Origin: Acetobacterium sp965140355 | GTDB taxonomy: Bacteria; Bacillota; Clostridia; Eubacteriales; Eubacteriaceae | NCBI GenBank assembly: GCA_965140355.1 | Contig: OZ223192.1 | Coordinates: 62,001 to 126,000, forward strand | Length of the DNA stretch: 64,000 nt | Direction: 5' to 3' | Shown: positions 52,278 through 60,333 of the stretch, in pieces | How the letters are laid out: every line of letters starts with the position of its first letter | How positions within the stretch are numbered: the stretch's first letter is position 1 | Translations under genes and position numbers: made by a program | The notes under the pieces: model-generated | Seen by the model: only the letters and a program-made list of their open reading frames with translations | What the model was told of the DNA's origin: nothing | The model's database searches: none

Positions 52278-53641
52278 AGCATTGTAGGGGTGATAAGATT
52301 TCGTTTCTTGTCAATGGCATTATCCAAAATCATTCCGGTATAATGAATCGGATCTTTAGTGGTTGAAAATGGTGGCGCATAACCCAGATCTAAATTAAAG
52401 AGCTCATCGACCGTAGCGCCATAAGTAATCAGGGTAACAAATACGTCTAAACGTTTGTCGACACCTTCATAGCCAATAATTTGTACGCCTAATATTTTTT
52501 TAGTTGCGCGGTCAGCAATGGCTTTAATCAACAATTCGCGTCCGCCTAAATAACCGGGTTGATTAGGTTTAATATTATGAGAAATTTCGATATCGTAACC
52601 GTCCTTAAGGGCTTCAGTTTCAGACATACCGGTGCTGGCGACGCTGATGTCAAAGACCTTAAAGATACCCGTGCTCAAATTACCCGCATAAATCTCATTG
52701 CCACCAGTGATATTGTCACCACAAATTCGACCGGTTTTATTAGCCGTTGATCCTAGCGGTCGGTAATGGGGTTTTTTGGTGATCGTCGACCACGTTTCAA
52801 TGCAGTCGCCGCAAGCGTAAATATCGGTGTCAATGGTCATCATCCGGTCATCAACTCGGATTGCACCAGTAACACCCAGTAATAAACCAGCTTCTTTAGC
52901 TAAGCTGACATTGGGTTTCACGCCAGTGGCAACAATAATCATTTCTCCGGGAATCAGCGTGCCATCATCCAGAAGAACACCTTGACTTGTGATTTCAACG
53001 ACATTGGCATTTTTAAGAATGGTTAAGTCCTTTTTACTAAGTAGCTTTTCGAGATACAATGACATGTCCTCATCAAGATTTGGGGTGAGTTTGGCAGCAC
53101 GTTCAACCATTGTTACACGGATACCACACGCCATTAAATTTTCCATGACCTCGAAACCAATAAACCCAGATCCAATCACAACGGCAGATTTAGGTTGTTG
53201 ATTAACAATAAAATTTTTTATTTTTAAAGCATTCTGAACATTTCTTAGAAAAAAAACATGTTCATTAATAATTCCTTTAATCGGTGGAATAAATACCTGA
53301 GCTCCGGTGCTGATGATAAGTTTGTCGTAATGATCATCAAAAATAGCTCCTGTTTCGAGATTTTTGACGCTAATTGTTTTAGTAGGAATATCGATTTTTA
53401 AAACTTCGTGGCGAATTTTGATATCAATGGCATATTTTGATTTAAAAAATTCGGGAGTCCGAGGGGTCAATTCCATAATCGAGGGGACCCGATTGCCAAT
53501 AAAATAAGGAAGTCCACATCCGGAATAAGAAATATCCTGATCTTTTTCATAGATAATAATGTCTGCTGAATCATTGTTTCGACGGGCTTTGGCGGCAGCA
53601 GAAGTACCACCGGCAACGGCACCTATGACGATAATTTTCAT
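52262..53641 (-). CDS. CoA-disulfide reductase / FAD-dependent pyridine nucleotide oxidoreductase
   Basis: A 459-residue flavoenzyme. FAD binding at IVIGAVAGGTSAAAKAR, single redox cysteine C42 in SGCGLPYFIGN (CoA-disulfide reductase type), NAD-binding AVVIGSGFIGFEVMENL, and YACGDCIE. In CoADR-RHD proteins this module plus rhodanese reduces CoA-persulfides or polysulfide. ATG 53641 follows AAAGGAGA; the longer frame would run through the operator. It ends at a TAG just after an A9 run, while the rhodanese domain continues in the -1 frame. Confidence 0.9.
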   Translation of the reverse strand: MKIIVIGAVAGGTSAAAKARRNNDSADIIIYEKDQDISYSGCGLPYFIGNRVPSIMELTPRTPEFFKSKYAIDIKIRHEVLKIDIPTKTISVKNLETGAIFDDHYDKLIISTGAQVFIPPIKGIINEHVFFLRNVQNALKIKNFIVNQQPKSAVVIGSGFIGFEVMENLMACGIRVTMVERAAKLTPNLDEDMSLYLEKLLSKKDLTILKNANVVEITSQGVLLDDGTLIPGEMIIVATGVKPNVSLAKEAGLLLGVTGAIRVDDRMMTIDTDIYACGDCIETWSTITKKPHYRPLGSTANKTGRICGDNITGGNEIYAGNLSTGIFKVFDISVASTGMSETEALKDGYDIEISHNIKPNQPGYLGGRELLIKAIADRATKKILGVQIIGYEGVDKRLDVFVTLITYGATVDELFNLDLGYAPPFSTTKDPIHYTGMILDNAIDKKRNLITPTMLKKNS

Positions 53642-53715
53642 GGCTTTCTCCTTTAATATAAATCGAGTTAAGATAATTCTAAAACTTCCGCAAAGAGGAT
53701 AAAGAATACTATTCA

Positions 53716-53739
53716 GGATAATCTTTAAAAAGATTATCC
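53716..53739. promoter_or_regulatory. 24-bp palindromic operator of the reductase unit
   Basis: Perfect arms GGATAATCTTT and AAAGATTATCC around two bases, 75 bp before the reductase start and downstream of its promoter. The dyad size fits an ArsR-family site, and arsR is in the same unit. Confidence 0.6.
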
Positions 53740-53786
53740 GATACAGTAAAAAAATACTATCCATTAAGGATCAGTCGTATAGGTAC

Positions 53787-53815
53787 ATTATAAACAATTG
53801 ATTATCTAAAAGCAA
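53787..53815 (-). promoter_or_regulatory. Promoter of the CoA-disulfide reductase unit
   Basis: Minus strand: TTGCTT (53815-53810), 17-bp spacer, TATAAT (53792-53787). The leader of about 140 nt contains the 24-bp palindrome. Confidence 0.65.
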
Positions 53816-53977
53816 TGACGTTTTGATGATGTTATTAAACCCGGATAAAAAGTTCGATTGGGGTTAGGTTAGAAAGGAAAATTAGGATAAAAATTTATCA
53901 GTTAAATCGCTTTAAAATTGATGAAGGCATGTTAAAATGAAAATAGAGATATTAACAAACGCATTGAAAATATTCAT

Positions 53978-54006
53978 TAGGACAATTGTTTAAAATTTGC
54001 TATAAT
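53978..54006 (+). promoter_or_regulatory. Candidate promoter of sufCB
   Basis: TATAAT at 54001-54006 with a weak -35 (TAGGAC, 17-bp spacer). It lies 43 nt before sufC. The -35 is poor; an activator or different spacing is possible. Nothing else stands out between this and 53816. Confidence 0.35.
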
Positions 54007-54048
54007 TGAGAGAGTAAAAGTTTGAAGAAAAACAGATGAGGAGAAAAA

Positions 54049-54777
54049 ATGTTAAAGCTCGAAAATATTTCATTTGAAGTAGAAAATGAAAAAGAAATTT
54101 TAAAAGACGTTAATTTAACGATTGAAAAGGGCAAGTTTATTGCCATTACCGGACCAAATGGCGGTGGAAAATCGACTTTGGCCCGAATTATCTCTGGGGT
54201 ATTAAAGCCAACTAAAGGGAAAATTACATTTTATGGTGAAGATATCACTGATTTAACAATTACTGAAAGAGCAAAAAAAGGAATCAGCTTTGGTTTTCAA
54301 CAACCGGTACGATTTAAAGGGATTACGGTTCATAATTTGATTAATATTGCTGCGGGTAAAGAACTTTCAGTAAAAGAGGCCGGCATTTATTTGTCGGAAG
54401 TTGGTTTATGTGCAAAAGATTATATTCATCGGGAGTTAAACGATGGTTTATCTGGAGGTGAAATCAAGCGGATTGAAATAGCGACAATTATTGCCAGAAA
54501 TACTAAACTTTCGATTTTTGATGAACCAGAGGCAGGAATTGATTTATGGAGTTTTAATCATTTAATTGATATTTTCATGAAAATGCATGAAGACAAGGAA
54601 AATTCGATTGTTATTATCTCACATCAAGAACGTATTTTAGATGTTGCTGATGAAATTATCGCGATGGTTGAAGGCGTTATCGTTAAACGTGGAGCAAAAG
54701 GAATGGTTTTACCGGAATTGCTTCATTGTGAAGATCCTAAAAACTGTTTGGATTGTCAAGATATACGGGAGGCATAA
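54049..54777 (+). CDS. sufC: Fe-S cluster assembly ATPase SufC
   Basis: A 242-residue ABC-type ATPase. Walker A GPNGGGKST, signature LSGGEIKRIEIA, Walker B LSIFDEPEAGID, switch ISHQE. It powers Fe-S assembly with the SufB-like scaffold that starts 2 nt after its stop. A short Cys-containing C-terminus (CEDPKNCLDC) is unusual next to classical SufC and may hold metal. GAGGAG before the ATG. Confidence 0.92.
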   Translation: MLKLENISFEVENEKEILKDVNLTIEKGKFIAITGPNGGGKSTLARIISGVLKPTKGKITFYGEDITDLTITERAKKGISFGFQQPVRFKGITVHNLINIAAGKELSVKEAGIYLSEVGLCAKDYIHRELNDGLSGGEIKRIEIATIIARNTKLSIFDEPEAGIDLWSFNHLIDIFMKMHEDKENSIVIISHQERILDVADEIIAMVEGVIVKRGAKGMVLPELLHCEDPKNCLDCQDIREA

Positions 54778-54779
54778 AA

Positions 54780-55700
54780 ATGAATGACGTAGCAAAAAAA
54801 TTACTAAAAGAAGTTACCGGATTGGAAGAAATGCCTAAAGGGGCTTATAATATCCGAGAAAATAGCCAGACAGTAGCCCGACAATCCAGTGAAAATATTG
54901 ACATCGTCAGTAAAGAAGATAAGTCCGGCATTGATATTATTGTTAAGCCGAATACCAAATCCGAAAATGTTTTCATTCCGGCCCTGGTGTCATGCAGTGG
55001 CGTTCATGATATGGTCTACAATGATTTTTATATTGGCGAAAATGCGGAGATTACGATTATTGCCGGATGCGGCGTCAGTACCGGAGATAGCTGTGATGGA
55101 TCCGAACATAATGGGATTCATCGTTTTTTTCTGGGGAAAAATTCAAAGGTGCGTTATGTTGAAAAACATATCGGAGAAGGAACCGGGACGGGAAAACGGG
55201 TTATCGATCCAGTTACCGAAGTTGTTCAAGAAGAAGGTAGCTATATGGAAATGGAAACAACTCAGATAAAAGGGGTTGATTCGACCCGCCGTTTTACCAA
55301 AGCTAATCTTAAAGATAATGCCAAGTTGGTTATCAAGGAAAAATTGATGACCCACGGGGAGCAGTTTGCTGAATCTAAATTTGAAGTGGATATGGATGGA
55401 GAAGACTCCAGCGTGAATTTGATTTCTCGTTCTGTAGCTCGCGATTACTCTAAACAGACCTTTATCTCAAAGATTAACGGTAATACGCGCTGCGCTGGCC
55501 ATTCGGAATGTGATGCGATTATTATGGATCATGGGGTGGTGCGTGCAATCCCCGAAATTACCGCCAACAGTTTAGATGCTACACTCATTCATGAAGCAGC
55601 AATTGGTAAGATCGCTGGCGATCAAATGATTAAACTGATGACGCTTGGTTTGACGGAGGAGGAAGCCGAAACACAGATTATTGATGGCTTTCTGAATTAA
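54780..55700 (+). CDS. sufB: SufB/SufD-family Fe-S scaffold (two-gene system)
   Basis: A 306-residue beta-helix protein of the SufBD family, shorter than classical SufB (about 470). It has IIAGCGVSTGDSCDGSEHNGIHRF with possible cluster cysteines, and NGNTRCAGHSECDAIIMD, and the conserved EAAIGKIAGDQMIKLMTLGLTEEEAE ending typical of SufB. With sufC alone and no sufS, sufU or sufD nearby, it resembles the minimal SufBC-type (SMS-like) systems of anaerobes. Start ATG 54780 after GGGAGG. Confidence 0.88.
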   Translation: MNDVAKKLLKEVTGLEEMPKGAYNIRENSQTVARQSSENIDIVSKEDKSGIDIIVKPNTKSENVFIPALVSCSGVHDMVYNDFYIGENAEITIIAGCGVSTGDSCDGSEHNGIHRFFLGKNSKVRYVEKHIGEGTGTGKRVIDPVTEVVQEEGSYMEMETTQIKGVDSTRRFTKANLKDNAKLVIKEKLMTHGEQFAESKFEVDMDGEDSSVNLISRSVARDYSKQTFISKINGNTRCAGHSECDAIIMDHGVVRAIPEITANSLDATLIHEAAIGKIAGDQMIKLMTLGLTEEEAETQIIDGFLN

Positions 55701-55747
55701 CAAATAACGATAAGCTTTGTTTTTAAAGTGTATTTACAAAGTAAAAA

Positions 55748-55793
55748 ACTGAAGTTTTTCTGGAAGTAACCAGAAAACTTCAGTTTTTTTTAG
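55748..55793 (+). terminator. Bidirectional terminator sufB / thrE
   Basis: ACTGAAGTTTTTCTGG, 6-nt loop, CCAGAAAACTTCAGTTTTTTTT. The minus-strand exporter gene ends inside this structure (its TGA is in the stem), so it serves convergent genes. Confidence 0.85.
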
Positions 55794-56277
55794 TAAATAT
55801 AAACTTTGCTTTAGAGGGACGCTTAAGTTTCTTACGTTTACTGCGATTAATCATTATCTTCCGAATTAGATTAATCGTTGATGAAACAAAGATGATTCCG
55901 ATCGCTAAGGCCCCAGAAATCAGTAGGGTATGAATGCCGGTAGAGACCCCCAGATCCGTTTCGCCATTAATAAAATAGAGCATGGTGTAATAAATACCGC
56001 CCCCGGGCACTAATGGAATAAGTGCTACCGCCAGATAAATGGTGGTGGGAGATTTGGTAATCCGGGCCATAATTTCGGCATAAAGGGCAATTGAAATGGT
56101 CGCCAGTAGGTATAAGGCCACATCATTTGCAACGATTAGCTGGGAAATGACGTAAATCAGCTGTCCCAACATTCCGCCAAGAGCCGAAAGAAGCAATTTA
56201 TTTTTGGGAATATTAAAAACAATAGCAAAAGCAAAAGAGGCGCCAAAGGCATATATACAGGGAGCTATATAATCCAT
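55780..56277 (-). CDS. Threonine/serine exporter, small subunit (ThrE_2/YjjB type)
   Basis: A 165-residue membrane protein with four to five helices of the ThrE C-terminal half. It has the LALIPLVPGGGIYYTM-like motif (VALIPLVPGGGIYYTM) and a basic C-terminus. It starts 4 nt after the stop of the larger partner, and the two halves together correspond to a full ThrE exporter. Confidence 0.87.
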   Translation of the reverse strand: MDYIAPCIYAFGASFAFAIVFNIPKNKLLLSALGGMLGQLIYVISQLIVANDVALYLLATISIALYAEIMARITKSPTTIYLAVALIPLVPGGGIYYTMLYFINGETDLGVSTGIHTLLISGALAIGIIFVSSTINLIRKIMINRSKRKKLKRPSKAKFIFTKKN

Positions 56278-56281
56278 CGAT

Positions 56282-57046
56282 TCATCCTCCCCAAAACGGT
56301 CTTAAAAGACTAAGCGGAACAACAACCCCAGCAGCGATGGCAGCACCGATAAGGAGGGCTTCGATCCCTTTAATCAACCCGGAAAGATGATCGCCGGCAA
56401 TGATATCTCGGATCGAATTAGTAATCGCGAGCCCTGGCACCAGGGTCATAATCGAGCCGATGATAATGGTATCCATATTTGTGGTTAGAGCGAGGTCGGT
56501 GGCGATAACAGCAACCGTTGAGGCGATTAGGCCGCCGATAATATTGGTGAAAAAAATATTGGTATCCAATCGTCGCATAATGTCCATTTGCATTTTGATT
56601 CCCAGTCCGATGATAAAGCCGATGCAACTATCTAAAAAATTGCCGCCAAAAAAAAGCGTAAACATTTGCGAAATAAAAGCAAAAGCTAAAACATGATAAA
56701 GATAGGGATAAGAGGGAACCGTATCGATACGTTTTATCTCCGAAATCAAATCTTTATAGTTGGTTGGCGCATAACAAATATGGCGTGAGAGCTGATTGAT
56801 TTCAGTTACCTTGGCGAGATCAATTTTACGGGTATGAATACGTCGGGTACGGGTTAAAGGTTTCTCATTATCGATTGTGACCGAGAGGATGATCGTGGTT
56901 GGCACAACAAAAGTTTCCGCTTCTTTAGCGCCTAAAGCAATACAGATTCGATGCATCGATTCCTCCACCCGATAGGTTTCGGCACCATTTGAAAGTAGGA
57001 TGACGCCCATTTCCATGGCAACGTGACTTAATTGCGTGATCGTCAT
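56282..57046 (-). CDS. Threonine/serine exporter, large subunit (ThrE/YjjP type)
   Basis: A 254-residue protein: a cytosolic part of about 115 residues (GVILLSNGAETYRVEESMHRIC) then five helices, including VPGLAITNSIRDIIAGDHLSGL. It exports small amino acids in studied homologues. Its start codon overlaps the coaBC stop by one base (TAATG), so translation is coupled. Confidence 0.9.
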   Translation of the reverse strand: MTITQLSHVAMEMGVILLSNGAETYRVEESMHRICIALGAKEAETFVVPTTIILSVTIDNEKPLTRTRRIHTRKIDLAKVTEINQLSRHICYAPTNYKDLISEIKRIDTVPSYPYLYHVLAFAFISQMFTLFFGGNFLDSCIGFIIGLGIKMQMDIMRRLDTNIFFTNIIGGLIASTVAVIATDLALTTNMDTIIIGSIMTLVPGLAITNSIRDIIAGDHLSGLIKGIEALLIGAAIAAGVVVPLSLLRPFWGG

Positions 57047-58245
57047 TATAAAGCATCCAGAATGGCGTCAAGAACGCGATGGGCGACATCGTCTTTTGAG
57101 AGAAGTGGGAGTGGTTCGGTTTTTTCAGGGGTAATAATCGTTACCCGGTTGGTGGCGGTGTTAAAACCAGCCCCCTTTTCTTTTAAATTGTTAGCGATCA
57201 TCATATTGACATTTTTGCGTCGCAGTTTCTCAGTAGTATTTTCGATCATGTTTTCAGTTTCCATTGAAAAACCACAAATAAATTGATTCGAGCGTTTTTT
57301 TTCGCCAATCGTTTTTAAAATATCAATGGTTGGTGTTAAACGGATTTCAGTTTGACCAGCGTCTTTTTTTATTTTTTCGGTGGCAATAGCTTGTGGCTTG
57401 AAATCTGCCACAGCAGCAGCTTTGATCACGATATTCGTTTTTTCAAAATGATCGACAACTTCCGCACACATTTCACTGGCCGAGACTACTGGAACAAATT
57501 TGACGAATGGTGGTGGGGTTAAGGCGGTTTTACCACTAATCAAGGTGACATCTGCACCCCGCAACATGGCGGCGCGGGCTAGTGCATAACCCATTTTTCC
57601 GCTCGAATGATTGGTTAAGTAACGAACCGGGTCAATAGCTTCGCAGGTTGGTCCAGCGGTAACTAGAATGTTTTTGCCAACCAGATCGTGATAATAGGCG
57701 ATATTTTGTAGAATATGATTAATCAGCAGTTCTTCATCGGGAAGTTTGCCAATACCGGTATCCTTGCAGGCGAGAATTCCGGAGGCGGGATCAATAATGA
57801 GATAACCCAATTTTTTTAATTGGCTTAAATTATTTTGAACAATCGGGTTTTCATACATCGCTGTATTCATTGCCGGGGCAATAAGTTTTGGGCAGCGACA
57901 GGCCATAATTGTGGTCGTCAGCATGTCATCAGCGATGCCGGCATTAATTTTTCCGATGATATTGGCAGAGGCTGGTGCGACCATAAATAAATCAGCTTTT
58001 TTAGCCAGACTGATGTGGGCCACATCATAACGAATGTTGCGGTCAAAGGTATCAACAATGCATTTATTGCCGGTTAAACTTTCAAAGACCAGCGGACTGA
58101 TAAATTCCTGGGCATTTTTAGTCATAATAACCTGAACATCGCAACCCATTTTGGCCAGACTGCTGGCGACATTAGCCATTTTATAAGCAGCGATGCTGCC
58201 GGTAATACCGAGTACAACGGTTTTGTTTTTTAATAGATTTTTCAT
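57046..58245 (-). CDS. coaBC: Bifunctional phosphopantothenoylcysteine decarboxylase / phosphopantothenate-cysteine ligase
   Basis: A 399-residue coenzyme A biosynthesis enzyme. The CoaC half has VLGITGSIAAYKMAN, APASANIIGKI and the substrate clamp APAMNTAMYENPI. The CoaB half has VTAGPTCEAIDPVRYLTNHSSGKMG and AAAVADFKP. It is divergent from an ECF S component that may import pantothenate, its pathway precursor. AAAGGAAAG upstream. Confidence 0.96.
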   Translation of the reverse strand: MKNLLKNKTVVLGITGSIAAYKMANVASSLAKMGCDVQVIMTKNAQEFISPLVFESLTGNKCIVDTFDRNIRYDVAHISLAKKADLFMVAPASANIIGKINAGIADDMLTTTIMACRCPKLIAPAMNTAMYENPIVQNNLSQLKKLGYLIIDPASGILACKDTGIGKLPDEELLINHILQNIAYYHDLVGKNILVTAGPTCEAIDPVRYLTNHSSGKMGYALARAAMLRGADVTLISGKTALTPPPFVKFVPVVSASEMCAEVVDHFEKTNIVIKAAAVADFKPQAIATEKIKKDAGQTEIRLTPTIDILKTIGEKKRSNQFICGFSMETENMIENTTEKLRRKNVNMMIANNLKEKGAGFNTATNRVTIITPEKTEPLPLLSKDDVAHRVLDAILDAL

Positions 58246-58328
58246 TTGCTTTCCTTTACGACTGTTTTCAATTCAGGTTTATTATACCAAACTCAGGGGC
58301 TTGGAGTAAACACAAGTTTTAGTTGTAT

Positions 58329-58380
58329 TTGAATTAAAAAAGCGTTAAAATATAATTGCATTGTATCTAGCTGGACTAGA
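58329..58380 (+). promoter_or_regulatory. Promoter of the ECF S-component gene with inverted repeat
   Basis: TTGAAT at 58329-58334, 16-bp spacer, TATAAT at 58351-58356. TCTAG-ctgga-CTAGA (58366-58380) begins about 10 bp after the -10 and could be an operator. Confidence 0.6.
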
Positions 58381-58401
58381 ACGATAGCAGGAGGTAAAAA
58401 A

Positions 58402-59031
58402 ATGAAAAATTTAAAGACCAATGATTTGGTCAAGCTGTCCTTTTTTGTGGCAATTATTGTTTTATTAGCGGTGACGCCATTTTTAGGTTACATCCCCCTG
58501 GGATTTACCCGTGCCACCATTATTCACATCCCGGTTATTATAGGCAGTATTATTCTGGGGCCGTTTTACGGTGCTTTTTTGGGTTTCGTTTTTGGGATGA
58601 CCAGTTTAATTAACAACACTTTTAATCCAACCGTCACTTCTTTTGTTTTTACTCCATTTTATTCACTGGGTACTTATTCCGGCAATTTTTGGAGTTTGGT
58701 CATTTGTTTTGTGCCGCGAATTTTAGTTGGTGTGGTGCCTCATTATCTGTATCGAGGGATGAAGAAAATTAAAAATAACGATGTTTTAGCATTAAGTGTT
58801 GCCGGCGTTGGCGGATCACTGACGAATACGTTGTTGGTTATGAATTTTATTTATCTGTTTTTCGGTCAAAGTTATGCAGAGGTGAAAAATGTTGCATTAT
58901 CGACATTATATGGAGTGATCTTATTGGTGATTGCGATTAACGGTATTCCCGAAGCGATTGTTGCCGGAATTCTGACCACCGCTATTTGTAAAGCACTGCT
59001 TCGTTACACCAAAGCCCCAATCCTTCAATAA
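58402..59031 (+). CDS. ECF transporter S component, probably pantothenate (PanT-like)
   Basis: A 209-residue membrane protein with six helices of the ECF S-component fold. It has FLGYIPLGFTRATIIHIPVIIGSIILGPFYG near the N-terminus, the pattern of the PanT/DUF type. It would bind its vitamin and use a shared EcfAAT module encoded elsewhere. The pantothenate assignment rests on the divergent coaBC gene. AGGAGG 7 nt before the ATG. Confidence 0.82.
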   Translation: MKNLKTNDLVKLSFFVAIIVLLAVTPFLGYIPLGFTRATIIHIPVIIGSIILGPFYGAFLGFVFGMTSLINNTFNPTVTSFVFTPFYSLGTYSGNFWSLVICFVPRILVGVVPHYLYRGMKKIKNNDVLALSVAGVGGSLTNTLLVMNFIYLFFGQSYAEVKNVALSTLYGVILLVIAINGIPEAIVAGILTTAICKALLRYTKAPILQ

Positions 59032-59061
59032 ATACAGCAGTCGTTTATTTATGTGTCTTTT

Positions 59062-59097
59062 AAACTGTTTTAGGTTTTAATAACCTGAAACAGTTTT
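59062..59097 (+). terminator. Bidirectional terminator (S component / yqeC)
   Basis: AAACTGTTTTAGGTT and AACCTGAAACAGTTTTTTT form a long stem; the yqeC stop codon lies inside it. Confidence 0.8.
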
Positions 59098-59823
59098 TTT
59101 GATGTTTTCGATCCAGCCTTCTTTTAATGAACCAATTAAACAGCGATCGAACAGGGGTGCTCCGGTTTTGGCCATGATCTGGGCGTTGCGGTAGTTTTCG
59201 CCATCGGCTTTATTGATAAAAAGAACCCGGGTAGCCGTTTTATTTAAGGTATTGTCCAATTTATTTTGGATAAAATCACTAAACGATTTTTTAAGAATCT
59301 CTTCATTAAAGATCATTTGATCATTGCCAAATAATTCAGAACGATGAAAGGTTTGGTCGTCGATTTTACGAAATAGGGTTTCGGCACCAATGACATGAAT
59401 CAGGATGGTTGTCATCTGAGGAATGGAGGGTTCATAGTCTTTGTAAAATTTATAAGGTTTGCGTTTTGACCCGTCGCCTTCATTTAAAATGACTAACGGA
59501 ACAATTGCTTGTTTTAAAGTATTTAGTTCGACTTCTGAAAATCCGGAAATTTTTGCTTCATTGTTTTTTTCTTTTCCGATCACCCAGTTGCGTTTGGGGT
59601 CTTTTAATATTTCGGTGATGATGTCTAACATCTTGTTTCGAATCAAACATTGCGCTTCCGGCACATCGGCAATACAGATTTTTGTAGTCGTCGTCATTAC
59701 ATGGGTTAATTTTTGGGCCGAGAGTTCGTTTCCTAAAGCAAACATCAACGAGGTTTTGCCCCCGCCGCCAGTGATTGTGATAACATCATTTTCAGTAATG
59801 TTTAAATGATTAATAAGTTCCAT
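59077..59823 (-). CDS. yqeC: Selenium-cofactor biosynthesis protein YqeC
   Basis: A 248-residue P-loop protein (ITITGGGGKTSLMFAL near the N-terminus, then TTTTKICIAD). YqeC is tied by gene neighbourhood to selenium-dependent molybdenum hydroxylases such as purine or nicotinate dehydrogenases. No such enzyme, nor yqeB or selD, lies within the window. ATG 59823 after GGAGAACC; a longer frame from 59841 has no ribosome site. Confidence 0.88.
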   Translation of the reverse strand: MELINHLNITENDVITITGGGGKTSLMFALGNELSAQKLTHVMTTTTKICIADVPEAQCLIRNKMLDIITEILKDPKRNWVIGKEKNNEAKISGFSEVELNTLKQAIVPLVILNEGDGSKRKPYKFYKDYEPSIPQMTTILIHVIGAETLFRKIDDQTFHRSELFGNDQMIFNEEILKKSFSDFIQNKLDNTLNKTATRVLFINKADGENYRNAQIMAKTGAPLFDRCLIGSLKEGWIENIKKTVSGY

Positions 59824-60333
59824 TGCGGTTCTCCATCTCATGATTATTTTATTACTTCAAATTTTACCCTGCATTTCATTTAGAGACAATGATAATTATT
59901 GGCGGTTTATCGATCCAAGTTGGAGCAATGTGGTTAAAAATCAATAAAGATAGCGATTTTACGGCATTGACTCCAGTTTTAGGCAATGATAAAATAAATC
60001 ACGTTAAATTAACGGCTTTTTTAATCCGAAAGAATCATAAAAGCAGTAAGATAAAACGAATGACTATTTTTTGTCAGATTGCTTATTTTAGTATTGATAG
60101 ATGTTTTTACGAAAAGCTTGCGGATCAGATTTCTGATCCGGTCTTATAGGAGTGACGCTGTTGCTTCAGTATATGTTGTTTGTTCTAAAACGGGGTAAGT
60201 ATGCACGGGATGAGTTTCAGTCGGAGACAGTTGATTAATGTTTCAATGATAAGAATTCCTGATTATTTATTTTGAATTAGTTAGGGGGTTCTTTTTTAAA
60301 TTTGAAAGAAGAAAAGAAAGAGGGAGTGCCACA
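59824..60333. other. 510-bp intergenic stretch with a 20-bp near-palindrome
   Basis: No credible gene. An 86-codon open frame at 59889-60149 has no ribosome site and no recognisable sequence. At 60121-60140 CGGATCAGAT faces TTCTGATCCG, a palindrome with one mismatch. A strong AAAGAGGGAG lies just before the nucleotidase start, but I see no clean promoter. Confidence 0.45.

Noticed and set aside
53642..53764. 41-residue N-terminal extension of the CoA-disulfide reductase
   Set aside because: It would translate through the 24-bp operator; the FAD motif begins at the internal ATG with AAAGGAGA.
59889..60149. 86-codon open frame between yqeC and the nucleotidase gene
   Set aside because: No ribosome site, no recognisable motif, codon use unlike neighbours.
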